This document shows positions 25,786 through 33,596 of a DNA stretch of 59,111 nt, piece by piece. The stretch covers positions 1-59,111 of the forward strand of contig NZ_FNCO01000026.1 of assembly GCF_900100795.1 (NCBI RefSeq), written 5' to 3'. Each line of letters starts with the position of its first letter. Position 1 is the stretch's first letter. The position numbers and the translations under genes are program-made. Source of the stretch: Pseudomonas abietaniphila (lineage in GTDB: Bacteria; Pseudomonadota; Gammaproteobacteria; Pseudomonadales; Pseudomonadaceae). The notes under the pieces were generated by a model, which was not told the DNA's origin, did not search any database, and saw only the letters and a program-made list of their open reading frames with translations.

Positions 25786-25806
25786 TTTCTGGGGTGCGTC
25801 TAGAAT
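25778..25806 (+). promoter_or_regulatory. Internal spc-operon promoter before rpsH
   Basis: TTGATT (25778-25783) and TAGAAT (25801-25806), 17 bp apart. The -35 box lies within the 3' arm of the hairpin. About 100 bases of leader follow before rpsH. Confidence 0.7.
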
Positions 25807-25904
25807 TGCCGGCTCGCCAGAGCCCGTGTTTTTACGTGGACGAGTTTTTTGGCGACAAGCAGTAGCCGCAAGGCTAATTATTTTGTATTAGGAGCGTCTA
25901 GCCC

Positions 25905-26297
25905 ATGAGTATGCAGGACCCGTTAGCGGACATGCTAACTCGTATCCGTAATGCCCAGATGGCTGAAAAGCCCGTCGTAAGCATGCCATCCTCCACTTTG
26001 AAGGTGGCTGTAGCTAAAGTCCTGAAAGACGAAGGCTATATTGCGGGTTATCAGATCAGCAGTGAAACAAAGCCCTTGCTGTCTATCGAGCTGAAATACT
26101 TCGAAGGCCGTCCGGTCATCGAAGAAGTCAAGCGCGTTAGCCGTCCAGGTCTGCGTCAGTACAAGTCCGTCGATGATCTGCCAAAAGTTCGTGGCGGTCT
26201 CGGTGTGTCTATCGTCTCCACCAACAAAGGTGTGATGACGGATCGTGCTGCGCGCGCTGCCGGTGTCGGCGGCGAAGTGCTTTGCACTGTGTTCTAA
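25905..26297 (+). CDS. rpsH: 30S ribosomal protein S8
   Basis: S8 (130 aa) is a primary 16S binder and the spc-operon repressor in E. coli. Motifs DPLADMLTRIRNAQ and the C-terminal STNKGVMTDRAARAAGVGGE are intact. The 212-bp gap before it holds the hairpin and promoter listed separately. Confidence 0.97.
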   Translation: MSMQDPLADMLTRIRNAQMAEKPVVSMPSSTLKVAVAKVLKDEGYIAGYQISSETKPLLSIELKYFEGRPVIEEVKRVSRPGLRQYKSVDDLPKVRGGLGVSIVSTNKGVMTDRAARAAGVGGEVLCTVF

Positions 26298-26309
26298 GGG
26301 GGGATAAGC

Positions 26310-26843
26310 ATGTCACGCGTAGCTAAGAACCCCGTTAAGTTGCCAGCAGGCGTCGAAGTCAAACTCGTCGGCCAGCAGCTTTCGGTGAAGGGTGCCAAGG
26401 GTACTCTCGACCTGAACATTCACTCGTCCGTTGAAATTGTTGAAGAAGCTGGTGAGCTGCGTTTCGCTGCTCGCAATGGCGATCAACAAACTCGCGCAAT
26501 GGCCGGTACCACTCGTGCGTTGGTAAACAACATGGTCCAAGGCGTAAGCCAAGGCTTCGAGCGCAAGCTCCAGCTGGTCGGTGTTGGTTACAAAGCGCAA
26601 GCAAAAGGCACGGTGCTGAACCTGGCCCTTGGCTTCTCGCACCCAGTGGACTACGAATTGCCAGCAGGCATCACCGCTGAGACCCCCAACCAAACCGATA
26701 TCTTCATCCGTGGTATCGACAAGCAGTTGGTTGGTCAAGTGGCCGCTGAGATCCGCGACTTCCGCCGTCCAGAGCCATACAAAGGCAAAGGCGTGCGTTA
26801 CGCGGACGAAGTCGTCCGTCGTAAAGAAGCCAAGAAGAAGTAG
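26310..26843 (+). CDS. rplF: 50S ribosomal protein L6
   Basis: L6 (177 aa) binds the sarcin-ricin region and is needed for late 50S assembly. The signature PEPYKGKGVRYADE is at about residues 155-168. Confidence 0.97.
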   Translation: MSRVAKNPVKLPAGVEVKLVGQQLSVKGAKGTLDLNIHSSVEIVEEAGELRFAARNGDQQTRAMAGTTRALVNNMVQGVSQGFERKLQLVGVGYKAQAKGTVLNLALGFSHPVDYELPAGITAETPNQTDIFIRGIDKQLVGQVAAEIRDFRRPEPYKGKGVRYADEVVRRKEAKKK

Positions 26844-26853
26844 GGCATAGCAA

Positions 26854-27204
26854 ATGACCGTCAAAAAAGTTACCCGACTGCGTCGCGCTCGCAAAGCACG
26901 CCTGAAAATGCACGAACTAGAAGTCGTGCGTCTCTGCGTGTACCGCTCTTCGCAGCACATTTATGCCCAGGTCATTTCGGCCGACGGCAGCAAAGTCTTG
27001 GCGAACGCCTCGACTTTGGACAAAGAACTGCGTGATGGCGCCACTGGCAACATCGACGCGGCCACTAAAGTTGGCCAGCTGATCGCTGAGCGTGCGAAAG
27101 CCGCAGGCGTATCGCAAGTGGCTTTTGATCGTTCTGGCTTCAAGTACCACGGTCGCGTCAAGGCGCTGGCTGATGCTGCTCGTGAAGGCGGGCTGGAGTT
27201 CTAA
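26854..27204 (+). CDS. rplR: 50S ribosomal protein L18
   Basis: L18 (116 aa) is a 5S rRNA-binding protein. The N-terminal basic region KKVTRLRRARKARLKM and the end KALADAAREGGLEF are as expected. Confidence 0.97.
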   Translation: MTVKKVTRLRRARKARLKMHELEVVRLCVYRSSQHIYAQVISADGSKVLANASTLDKELRDGATGNIDAATKVGQLIAERAKAAGVSQVAFDRSGFKYHGRVKALADAAREGGLEF

Positions 27205-27207
27205 GTT

Positions 27208-27708
27208 ATGGCAAATAACGACCAAAAACGCGACGAAGGCTACATCGAGAAGCTGGTTCAGGTTAATCGCGTAGCAAAAACCGTAAAAGGCGGCCGTATC
27301 TTCACTTTCACCGCGTTGACCGTGGTTGGTGATGGTAAGGGCCGTGTTGGCTTCGGCCGTGGCAAGTCACGTGAAGTGCCTGCTGCCATCCAGAAGGCAA
27401 TGGAAGCTGCTCGCCGCAACATGATCCAGGTTGATCTGAACGGCACCACTCTGCAGTACGCCATGAAGTCCGCCCACGGCGCTTCGAAGGTTTACATGCA
27501 GCCTGCTTCTGACGGTACTGGCATCATCGCCGGCGGCGCAATGCGTGCTGTCCTGGAAGTTGCTGGTGTCCAGAACGTTCTGGCCAAATGCTACGGTTCG
27601 ACCAACCCAGTCAACGTTGTTCACGCGACGTTCAAAGGTTTGAAGGCCATGCAGTCTCCTGAGTCCATCGCTGCCAAACGCGGCCTGAACGTGCAGGAGA
27701 TCATCTGA
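27208..27708 (+). CDS. rpsE: 30S ribosomal protein S5
   Basis: S5 (166 aa) controls decoding fidelity with S4. The double-stranded-RNA-binding loop VNRVAKTVKGGRIFTFTAL and GRVGFGRGKSREVP are intact. Starts 3 bases after rplR. Confidence 0.97.
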   Translation: MANNDQKRDEGYIEKLVQVNRVAKTVKGGRIFTFTALTVVGDGKGRVGFGRGKSREVPAAIQKAMEAARRNMIQVDLNGTTLQYAMKSAHGASKVYMQPASDGTGIIAGGAMRAVLEVAGVQNVLAKCYGSTNPVNVVHATFKGLKAMQSPESIAAKRGLNVQEII

Positions 27709-27710
27709 TC

Positions 27711-27887
27711 ATGGCTACCGTAAAAGTTACTTTGATCAAAAGCATGACCGGCCGTATCCCTAACCACAAACTGTGCGTTAAGGGTCTGGGTCTGCGTCGC
27801 ATCGGTCACACTGTAGAAGTCGTTGATACCCCGGAAAACCGTGGAATGATCAACAAGGCTTACTACATGCTGCGAGTCGAGGGTTAA
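27711..27887 (+). CDS. rpmD: 50S ribosomal protein L30
   Basis: L30 (58 aa) reads MATVKVTLIKSMTGR at its start and ends MLRVEG. It fills the 180-bp space between rpsE and rplO, and was found by translating that gap directly. Confidence 0.95.
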   Translation: MATVKVTLIKSMTGRIPNHKLCVKGLGLRRIGHTVEVVDTPENRGMINKAYYMLRVEG

Positions 27888-27890
27888 TCG

Positions 27891-28322
27891 ATGAAACTCA
27901 ATGATCTGAGTCCAGCGCCGGGTTCCCGTCGCGAGAAGCATCGTCCGGGCCGTGGTATCGGTAGCGGTTTGGGTAAGACCGGTGGCCGCGGCCACAAAGG
28001 TCAGACCTCCCGCTCCGGTGGCACCATTGCTCCGGGCTTCGAAGGCGGCCAACAGCCGTTGCACCGTCGTCTGCCTAAGTTCGGCTTCGTCTCTTTGAAA
28101 GCGATGGATCGTGCAGAAGTTCGCACCTCCGAGCTGGCTAAAGTTGAAGGCGTTGTAACTGTGCAGTCCCTGAAGGATGCCAACGTGATCAACCAAAACG
28201 TACAGCGCGTGAAAATCATGCTGTCCGGTGAGGTTACTCGCGCGGTCACCCTCAAAGGTATCGCAGCCACCAAAGGTGCGCGTGCGGCTATCGAAGCAGC
28301 TGGCGGCAAGTTCGAGGAATAA
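27891..28322 (+). CDS. rplO: 50S ribosomal protein L15
   Basis: L15 (143 aa) has the Gly-rich basic N-terminus (RGIGSGLGKTGGRGHKGQ, about residues 22-39) that threads into 23S rRNA. The stop abuts the secY start. Confidence 0.97.
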   Translation: MKLNDLSPAPGSRREKHRPGRGIGSGLGKTGGRGHKGQTSRSGGTIAPGFEGGQQPLHRRLPKFGFVSLKAMDRAEVRTSELAKVEGVVTVQSLKDANVINQNVQRVKIMLSGEVTRAVTLKGIAATKGARAAIEAAGGKFEE

Positions 28323-29654
28323 ATGGCTAAGCAAGGTGCTCTCTCAGCGCTCAGCAAAAGCGGCGGGTTGTCCGAGCTCTGGGCTCGACTGCGTTTCCTG
28401 TTCCTGGCGATTATCGTCTACCGGATCGGTGCGCATATCCCAGTTCCAGGTATCAACCCTGACCGGCTGGCGGACCTGTTTCGACAGAATGAGGGGACCA
28501 TTCTTAGCTTGTTCAACATGTTTTCCGGTGGTGCGCTGGAGCGCATGAGCATTTTTGCACTGGGGATCATGCCGTACATCTCGGCATCGATCATCATGCA
28601 GCTCATGACCGCTGTCAGCCCACAGCTGGAGCAGTTGAAGAAGGAAGGTGAGGCTGGTCGTCGTAAGATCAGCCAATACACCCGCTATGGCACCGTCGTC
28701 CTGGCACTGGTTCAAGCTATTGGCATGTCCATTGGTTTGGCCGGTCAGGGCGTTGCTTTCTCTGCAGATATCGGCTTCCACTTCGTGGCGGTCACCACCT
28801 TTGTGGCTGGTGCGCTGTTCATGATGTGGCTGGGCGAGCAGATCACTGAGCGCGGTGTTGGTAACGGTATCTCGATGTTGATTTTTTCGGGTATCGTCGC
28901 CGGTCTTCCGAGAGCGATCGGGCAGTCTTTCGAGTCTGCACGTCAGGGTGATATCAACATTTTCGCTTTGGTCGCCATCGGTTTGCTGGCAGTAGCGATT
29001 ATCGGTTTCGTGGTGTTCATTGAGCGTGGTCAGCGTCGTATCGCTGTTCACTACGCCAAGCGTCAGCAGGGCCGTAAGGTCTTCGCTGCGCAGACCAGCC
29101 ACCTGCCGCTGAAAGTGAACATGGCGGGTGTTATTCCAGCCATTTTCGCAAGCAGCATCTTGCTGTTTCCGGCTTCGTTGGGTGCCTGGTTCGGTCAGTC
29201 TGAAGGTATGGGCTGGTTGCAGGACATCTCACAGTCGATCGCTCCTGGTCAGCCGTTGAATATTCTGCTGTTTAGTGCAGGGATTATTTTCTTCTGCTTC
29301 TTCTATACGGCGTTGATGTTCAATCCGAAAGACGTAGCGGAAAACCTGAAGAAGTCCGGTGCCTTTATTCCGGGCATTCGTCCTGGTGAGCAGTCGGCGC
29401 GCTATATTGATGGCGTTCTGACCCGTCTGACCATGTTCGGTGCTCTATATATGATGGCCGTGTGCTTGCTGCCCCAGTTCCTGGTGGTTGCTGCAAACGT
29501 GCCGTTCTACCTTGGCGGGACCTCGTTGCTGATCGTGGTCGTGGTTGTGATGGACTTCATGTCCCAAGTGCAATCTCACCTCGTTTCGCACCAGTATGAA
29601 TCCCTGATGAAGAAAGCCAACCTGAAGGGCTACGGCAGCGGCATGCTGCGCTGA
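28323..29654 (+). CDS. secY: Preprotein translocase subunit SecY
   Basis: SecY (443 aa) is the protein-conducting channel of the inner membrane. Ten hydrophobic segments can be followed. The family signatures [13 protein letters not shown] (about residue 80) and the cytoplasmic loop with IPGIRPGEQ are present. It is translationally adjacent to rplO and works with SecE at 2.6 kb. Confidence 0.98.
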
Positions 29655-29682
29655 AGCACCCATAAGGTTCGAGGAGTTGGTG

Positions 29683-29799
29683 ATGAAAGTTCGTGCATCG
29701 GTGAAAAAGCTGTGCCGTAACTGCAAGATTATTCGCCGCGAAGGTGTTGTTCGAGTAATTTGCAGCGCGGAACCACGTCACAAGCAGCGCCAAGGCTGA
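29683..29799 (+). CDS. rpmJ: 50S ribosomal protein L36 (zinc type)
   Basis: A 38-aa ribosomal protein, [20 protein letters not shown]... The zinc ligands Cys11, Cys14, Cys27 and His33 are all present, so this is the zinc-binding form. It is the last gene of the spc group and is followed by a hairpin. Confidence 0.96.
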
Positions 29800-29818
29800 G
29801 TGTGATCTGTGCTAAAAG

Positions 29819-29842
29819 CCCAGCAGCTAGTGCGCTGCTGGG
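29819..29842 (+). terminator. Hairpin after rpmJ
   Basis: CCCAGCAGC (29819-29827), loop TAGTGC, GCTGCTGGG (29834-29842). It lacks a clean T run, so it is probably a weak terminator. Confidence 0.6.
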
Positions 29843-29871
29843 TTGATTATTTGTTATTACAGCGATATTAT
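29843..29871 (+). promoter_or_regulatory. Promoter of the alpha operon
   Basis: TTGATT (29843-29848) and TATTAT (29866-29871) with a 17-bp spacer, directly abutting the rpmJ hairpin. rpsM starts 60 bases downstream. Confidence 0.75.
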
Positions 29872-29930
29872 CTCGCGCCCTATTTCTTGGCTTCCGGGGC
29901 GTAGGTAGCTGTCAATTGGAGTCCCACTGA

Positions 29931-30287
29931 ATGGCCCGTATTGCAGGCGTTAACATTCCAGATAACAAGCATACTGTTATCTCGCTGACCTACATCTATG
30001 GTGTTGGTCGCACGACTGCACAGAAAATCTGTGCTACCACCGGGGTTAACCCGGCGGCAAAGATCAAAGATCTGAGCGACGAGCAGATTGAACAGCTGCG
30101 TGGCGAAGTCGCGAAGTTCACCACTGAAGGTGACCTGCGTCGCGAAATCAACATGAAAATCAAGCGCTTGATGGACCTCGGTTGCTATCGCGGTCTGCGT
30201 CATCGTCGTGGTCTTCCAGTACGCGGTCAGCGTACCAAGACTAACGCGCGTACCCGTAAAGGTCCGCGTAAGCCGATCCGCAAGTAA
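29931..30287 (+). CDS. rpsM: 30S ribosomal protein S13
   Basis: S13 (118 aa) contacts the P-site tRNA and forms a bridge to 50S. MARIAGVNIPDNKH and the basic tail RGQRTKTNARTRKGPRKPIRK (abridged) mark it. First gene of the alpha operon. Confidence 0.97.
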   Translation: MARIAGVNIPDNKHTVISLTYIYGVGRTTAQKICATTGVNPAAKIKDLSDEQIEQLRGEVAKFTTEGDLRREINMKIKRLMDLGCYRGLRHRRGLPVRGQRTKTNARTRKGPRKPIRK

Positions 30288-30317
30288 TCGCCCCAGCGAA
30301 TCGACAGGAATTAAATC

Positions 30318-30707
30318 ATGGCAAAACCTGCTGCTCGTCCTCGTAAAAAAGTTAAAAAGACAGTGGTTGATGGCATCGCCCACATCCATGCATCTTTTAA
30401 CAACACCATCGTGACCATTACCGACCGTCAAGGTAACGCTCTTTCCTGGGCTACCTCCGGTGGTTCGGGTTTCCGCGGTTCCCGCAAGTCCACCCCGTTC
30501 GCTGCTCAAGTAGCTGCTGAGCGTGCTGGTCAAGCTGCGCTGGAATACGGCCTGAAAAACCTCGACGTTAACGTCAAGGGTCCAGGTCCAGGTCGTGAAT
30601 CTGCAGTTCGTGCTTTGAACGGCTGTGGCTACAAGATCGCCAGCATCACCGACGTGACGCCAATCCCGCACAACGGGTGCCGTCCGCCGAAGAAGCGCCG
30701 CGTGTAA
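30318..30707 (+). CDS. rpsK: 30S ribosomal protein S11
   Basis: S11 (129 aa) lies on the 30S platform near the Shine-Dalgarno helix. ASFNNTIVTITDRQGN and the end NGCRPPKKRRV are characteristic. Confidence 0.97.
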   Translation: MAKPAARPRKKVKKTVVDGIAHIHASFNNTIVTITDRQGNALSWATSGGSGFRGSRKSTPFAAQVAAERAGQAALEYGLKNLDVNVKGPGPGRESAVRALNGCGYKIASITDVTPIPHNGCRPPKKRRV

Positions 30708-30725
30708 TCCAGGAGATTGTAAAGA

Positions 30726-31346
30726 ATGGCTCGTTACATTGGTCCAAAATGCAAACTCGCTCGTCGCGAAGGCACCGATCTCTTTCTGAAGAGCGGCGTG
30801 CGCGCGATCGAATCGAAATGCAACATCGAAGCTGCACCAGGTATCCACGGTCAGCGCCGCGGTCGCCAATCCGACTACGGTACCCAGCTGCGTGAAAAGC
30901 AGAAAGTCCGTCGTATCTATGGCGTTCTCGAGCGTCAGTTCAGCGGTTACTACAAAGAAGCTGCCGGCAAGAAAGGCGCTACTGGCGAGAACCTGCTGCA
31001 ACTGCTCGAATGCCGTCTGGACAACGTCGTATACCGTATGGGCTTCGGTTCTACTCGTGCCGAATCGCGTCAACTGGTATCGCACAAGTCGGTTAGCGTA
31101 AACGGCAAAACCGTTAACGTTCCGTCCTACCAGGTTCGTGCTGGTGACGTAGTCGCTATTCGCGAAAAAGCGAAAAACCAACTGCGTATCGTCCAGGCTC
31201 TCGATCTGTGTGCCCAACGTGGCCGCGTAGAATGGGTAGAAGTAGACACTGAGAAGAAATCTGGCGTTTTCAAAAGCGTTCCAGCTCGCAGTGATCTGTC
31301 CGCCGACATCAACGAAAGCCTGATTGTCGAGCTCTACTCCAAGTAA
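30726..31346 (+). CDS. rpsD: 30S ribosomal protein S4
   Basis: S4 (206 aa) starts 30S body assembly and, in E. coli, represses the alpha operon. An S4 RNA-binding domain with SRQLVSHKSVSVNGKTVNVP lies at about residues 100-119. Only two scattered cysteines occur near the N-terminus, so it is the non-zinc form. Confidence 0.97.
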   Translation: MARYIGPKCKLARREGTDLFLKSGVRAIESKCNIEAAPGIHGQRRGRQSDYGTQLREKQKVRRIYGVLERQFSGYYKEAAGKKGATGENLLQLLECRLDNVVYRMGFGSTRAESRQLVSHKSVSVNGKTVNVPSYQVRAGDVVAIREKAKNQLRIVQALDLCAQRGRVEWVEVDTEKKSGVFKSVPARSDLSADINESLIVELYSK

Positions 31347-31368
31347 GGGCTAGAAAATAGGTGCATCC

Positions 31369-32370
31369 ATGCAGATTTCGGTAAATGAGTTCCTGACACC
31401 CCGCCACATTGATGTGCAGGTTGTCAGTCCAACCCGCGCCAAAATCACACTCGAGCCTCTCGAGCGTGGTTTCGGCCATACCCTGGGCAACGCGCTGCGC
31501 CGCATCCTGTTGTCCTCCATGCCCGGCTGTGCAGTAGTCGAGGCCGAGATTGACGGTGTACTCCACGAGTACAGCGCCATCGAAGGTGTACAGGAAGATG
31601 TCATTGAAATCCTGTTGAACCTTAAAGGTCTGGCTATCAAGCTGCACGGTCGAGACGAAGTTACGCTGACCTTGTCGAAGAAGGGTTCGGGGGTGGTTAC
31701 CGCTGCCGATATTCAGCTGGATCATGATGTCGAGATCGTTAACCCCGATCACGTAATCGCTAACCTGGCGTCTAACGGCGCCCTGAACATGAAGCTCGTT
31801 GTAGCTCGTGGTCGCGGTTATGAACCAGCAGACTCGCGTCAGAGCGACGAAGACGAAAGCCGCAGCATCGGTCGCTTGCAGCTTGACTCCTCGTTCAGCC
31901 CGGTTCGTCGTATCGCATACGTGGTGGAAAACGCCCGTGTCGAACAACGTACTAACCTGGACAAACTGGTTATTGATCTGGAAACCAACGGTACTCTGGA
32001 TCCTGAAGAGGCAATCCGTCGCGCTGCAACCATTCTGCAACAGCAGCTGGCTGCGTTCGTCGACCTCAAAGGTGACAGTGAGCCAGTGGTAGTCGAACAG
32101 GAAGACGAGATCGATCCGATCCTGCTTCGTCCGGTTGACGATTTGGAACTGACCGTACGTTCGGCCAACTGCCTTAAGGCGGAGAACATTTACTACATCG
32201 GCGACCTGATTCAGCGCACCGAAGTAGAACTGTTGAAGACTCCGAACCTGGGCAAGAAATCCTTGACCGAAATCAAGGACGTTCTGGCTTCTCGTGGTCT
32301 CTCCCTCGGCATGCGCCTCGACAACTGGCCGCCTGCAAGTCTTAAGAAGGACGACAAGGCGACTGCCTGA
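31369..32370 (+). CDS. rpoA: DNA-directed RNA polymerase subunit alpha
   Basis: RpoA (333 aa) dimerises to start polymerase assembly (N-terminal domain, GFGHTLGNALRRILLSSMPG at about residues 35-54). Its C-terminal domain contacts UP elements and activators (RSANCLKAENIYYIGDLIQ). Both domains and the linker are intact. Confidence 0.98.
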   Translation: MQISVNEFLTPRHIDVQVVSPTRAKITLEPLERGFGHTLGNALRRILLSSMPGCAVVEAEIDGVLHEYSAIEGVQEDVIEILLNLKGLAIKLHGRDEVTLTLSKKGSGVVTAADIQLDHDVEIVNPDHVIANLASNGALNMKLVVARGRGYEPADSRQSDEDESRSIGRLQLDSSFSPVRRIAYVVENARVEQRTNLDKLVIDLETNGTLDPEEAIRRAATILQQQLAAFVDLKGDSEPVVVEQEDEIDPILLRPVDDLELTVRSANCLKAENIYYIGDLIQRTEVELLKTPNLGKKSLTEIKDVLASRGLSLGMRLDNWPPASLKKDDKATA

Positions 32371-32412
32371 TCGTCGTAATCACCGAACGTTGTGTTTGGT
32401 AAGGAATGAACC

Positions 32413-32799
32413 ATGCGTCATCGTAAAAGTGGACGTCACCTGAGCCGTACCAGCTCTCACCGCAAGGCCATGTTCCAGAACATGGCGGTGTCGCTGTTCG
32501 AGCACGAGCTGATCAAAACTACCCTGCCGAAAGCCAAGGAACTGCGCCGCGTTGCCGAGCCGCTGATCACCCTGGCCAAGGTTGATAGCGTCGCCAACCG
32601 TCGTCTGGCATTTGACCGCACCCGTTCGAAAGAAATGGTCGGTAAGCTGTTCAACGATTTGGGCAAGCGTTATGCAACTCGTGAGGGTGGCTACCTGCGC
32701 ATCCTCAAGTGCGGTTTCCGCGCTGGCGACAACGCGCCAATGGCGTACGTCGAACTGGTTGATCGTCCTGTCGGCGGCTCTGTAGAAGCTGCTGAATAA
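32413..32799 (+). CDS. rplQ: 50S ribosomal protein L17
   Basis: L17 (128 aa), starting MRHRKSGRHLSRTSSHRKAM, is near the tunnel exit. Last gene of the alpha operon, with a terminator 20 bases downstream. Confidence 0.97.
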   Translation: MRHRKSGRHLSRTSSHRKAMFQNMAVSLFEHELIKTTLPKAKELRRVAEPLITLAKVDSVANRRLAFDRTRSKEMVGKLFNDLGKRYATREGGYLRILKCGFRAGDNAPMAYVELVDRPVGGSVEAAE

Positions 32800-32818
32800 G
32801 ACGTCACTCGTTACAAAG

Positions 32819-32850
32819 AACCGGGCCTAGTGCCCGGTTTTTTGTTTTTC
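32819..32850 (+). terminator. Terminator after rplQ
   Basis: AACCGGGC (32819-32826), loop CTAGT, GCCCGGTT (32832-32839), then TTTTGTTTTT. Confidence 0.9.
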
Positions 32851-33059
32851 GCATTTGACGAAATACAACGCGTTATCAGTTACTTTGCGCAACTATTGCG
32901 CTAAGTCTAAGTGATAAACGGAACTCTCCTCATTTAGCCGCGTTTTCAGCACCAAATGTCAGAAATTCACGGTATTTCTTCGTTTTTCTGCCTTTGATCG
33001 AGTGACCTGTCCGTGATGTTGGTTCAAACTATCGACTTTCACGAAGGAGATTCACGGCG

Positions 33060-33524
33060 ATGCAAGGCCACCCGGACGTCATCGATTACCTCAACACGCT
33101 GCTGACCGGCGAATTGGCTGCGCGCGATCAATACTTCATCCATTCCCGGATGTATGAGGATTGGGGTTTCAGTAAGCTGTACGAGCGTATCAATCACGAG
33201 ATGGAAGAAGAGGCACAGCACGCTGATGCGTTGATGCGCCGGATTCTGATGCTTGAAGGTACGCCGCGCATGCGCCCGGACGATCTTGACGTCGGCACCA
33301 CGGTGCCTGAGATGCTCGCCAGCGACCTTCGTCTCGAATATAAGGTTCGTGCGGCGCTGTGCAAGGGTATCGCGCTCTGTGAGCAACACAAGGACTACGT
33401 CAGTCGCGACATCCTGCGTGTCCAGCTCGCTGACACCGAAGAGGACCACACCTACTGGCTCGAAAAGCAGATGGGTCTGATCAAGTCCATTGGTTTGGAG
33501 AACTACCTGCAATCGCAGTTCTGA
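33060..33524 (+). CDS. Ferritin of the bacterioferritin family, FtnA-type (no haem ligand)
   Basis: A 154-aa four-helix iron-storage subunit. It oxidises Fe(II) and stores the mineral in a 24-mer. The ferroxidase residues E18, E51, H54, E93, E127 and H130 are present. The haem-ligating Met52 of classical bacterioferritin is Ala52 here. It closely resembles P. aeruginosa PA4235, first called BfrA and later FtnA for the same reason. It lies between rplQ and uvrA as in other pseudomonads, but the catalase gene that precedes it in several species is not there. The 260-bp upstream region is A/T-rich; I see no clear iron-response box. Confidence 0.92.
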   Translation: MQGHPDVIDYLNTLLTGELAARDQYFIHSRMYEDWGFSKLYERINHEMEEEAQHADALMRRILMLEGTPRMRPDDLDVGTTVPEMLASDLRLEYKVRAALCKGIALCEQHKDYVSRDILRVQLADTEEDHTYWLEKQMGLIKSIGLENYLQSQF

Positions 33525-33536
33525 CGCCTACTCAAC

Positions 33537-33575
33537 AAAAAGCCCCTGTCGTGATCTTCACGGCAGGGGCTTTTT
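33537..33575. terminator. Bidirectional terminator between the ferritin gene and uvrA
   Basis: AAAAAGCCCCTG-T-CGTG, loop ATCTT, CACG-G-CAGGGGCTTTTT. A and T runs on either side let it serve both convergent genes. Confidence 0.92.
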
Positions 33576-33596
33576 GTTGGTGTTGCGATTTACTGA

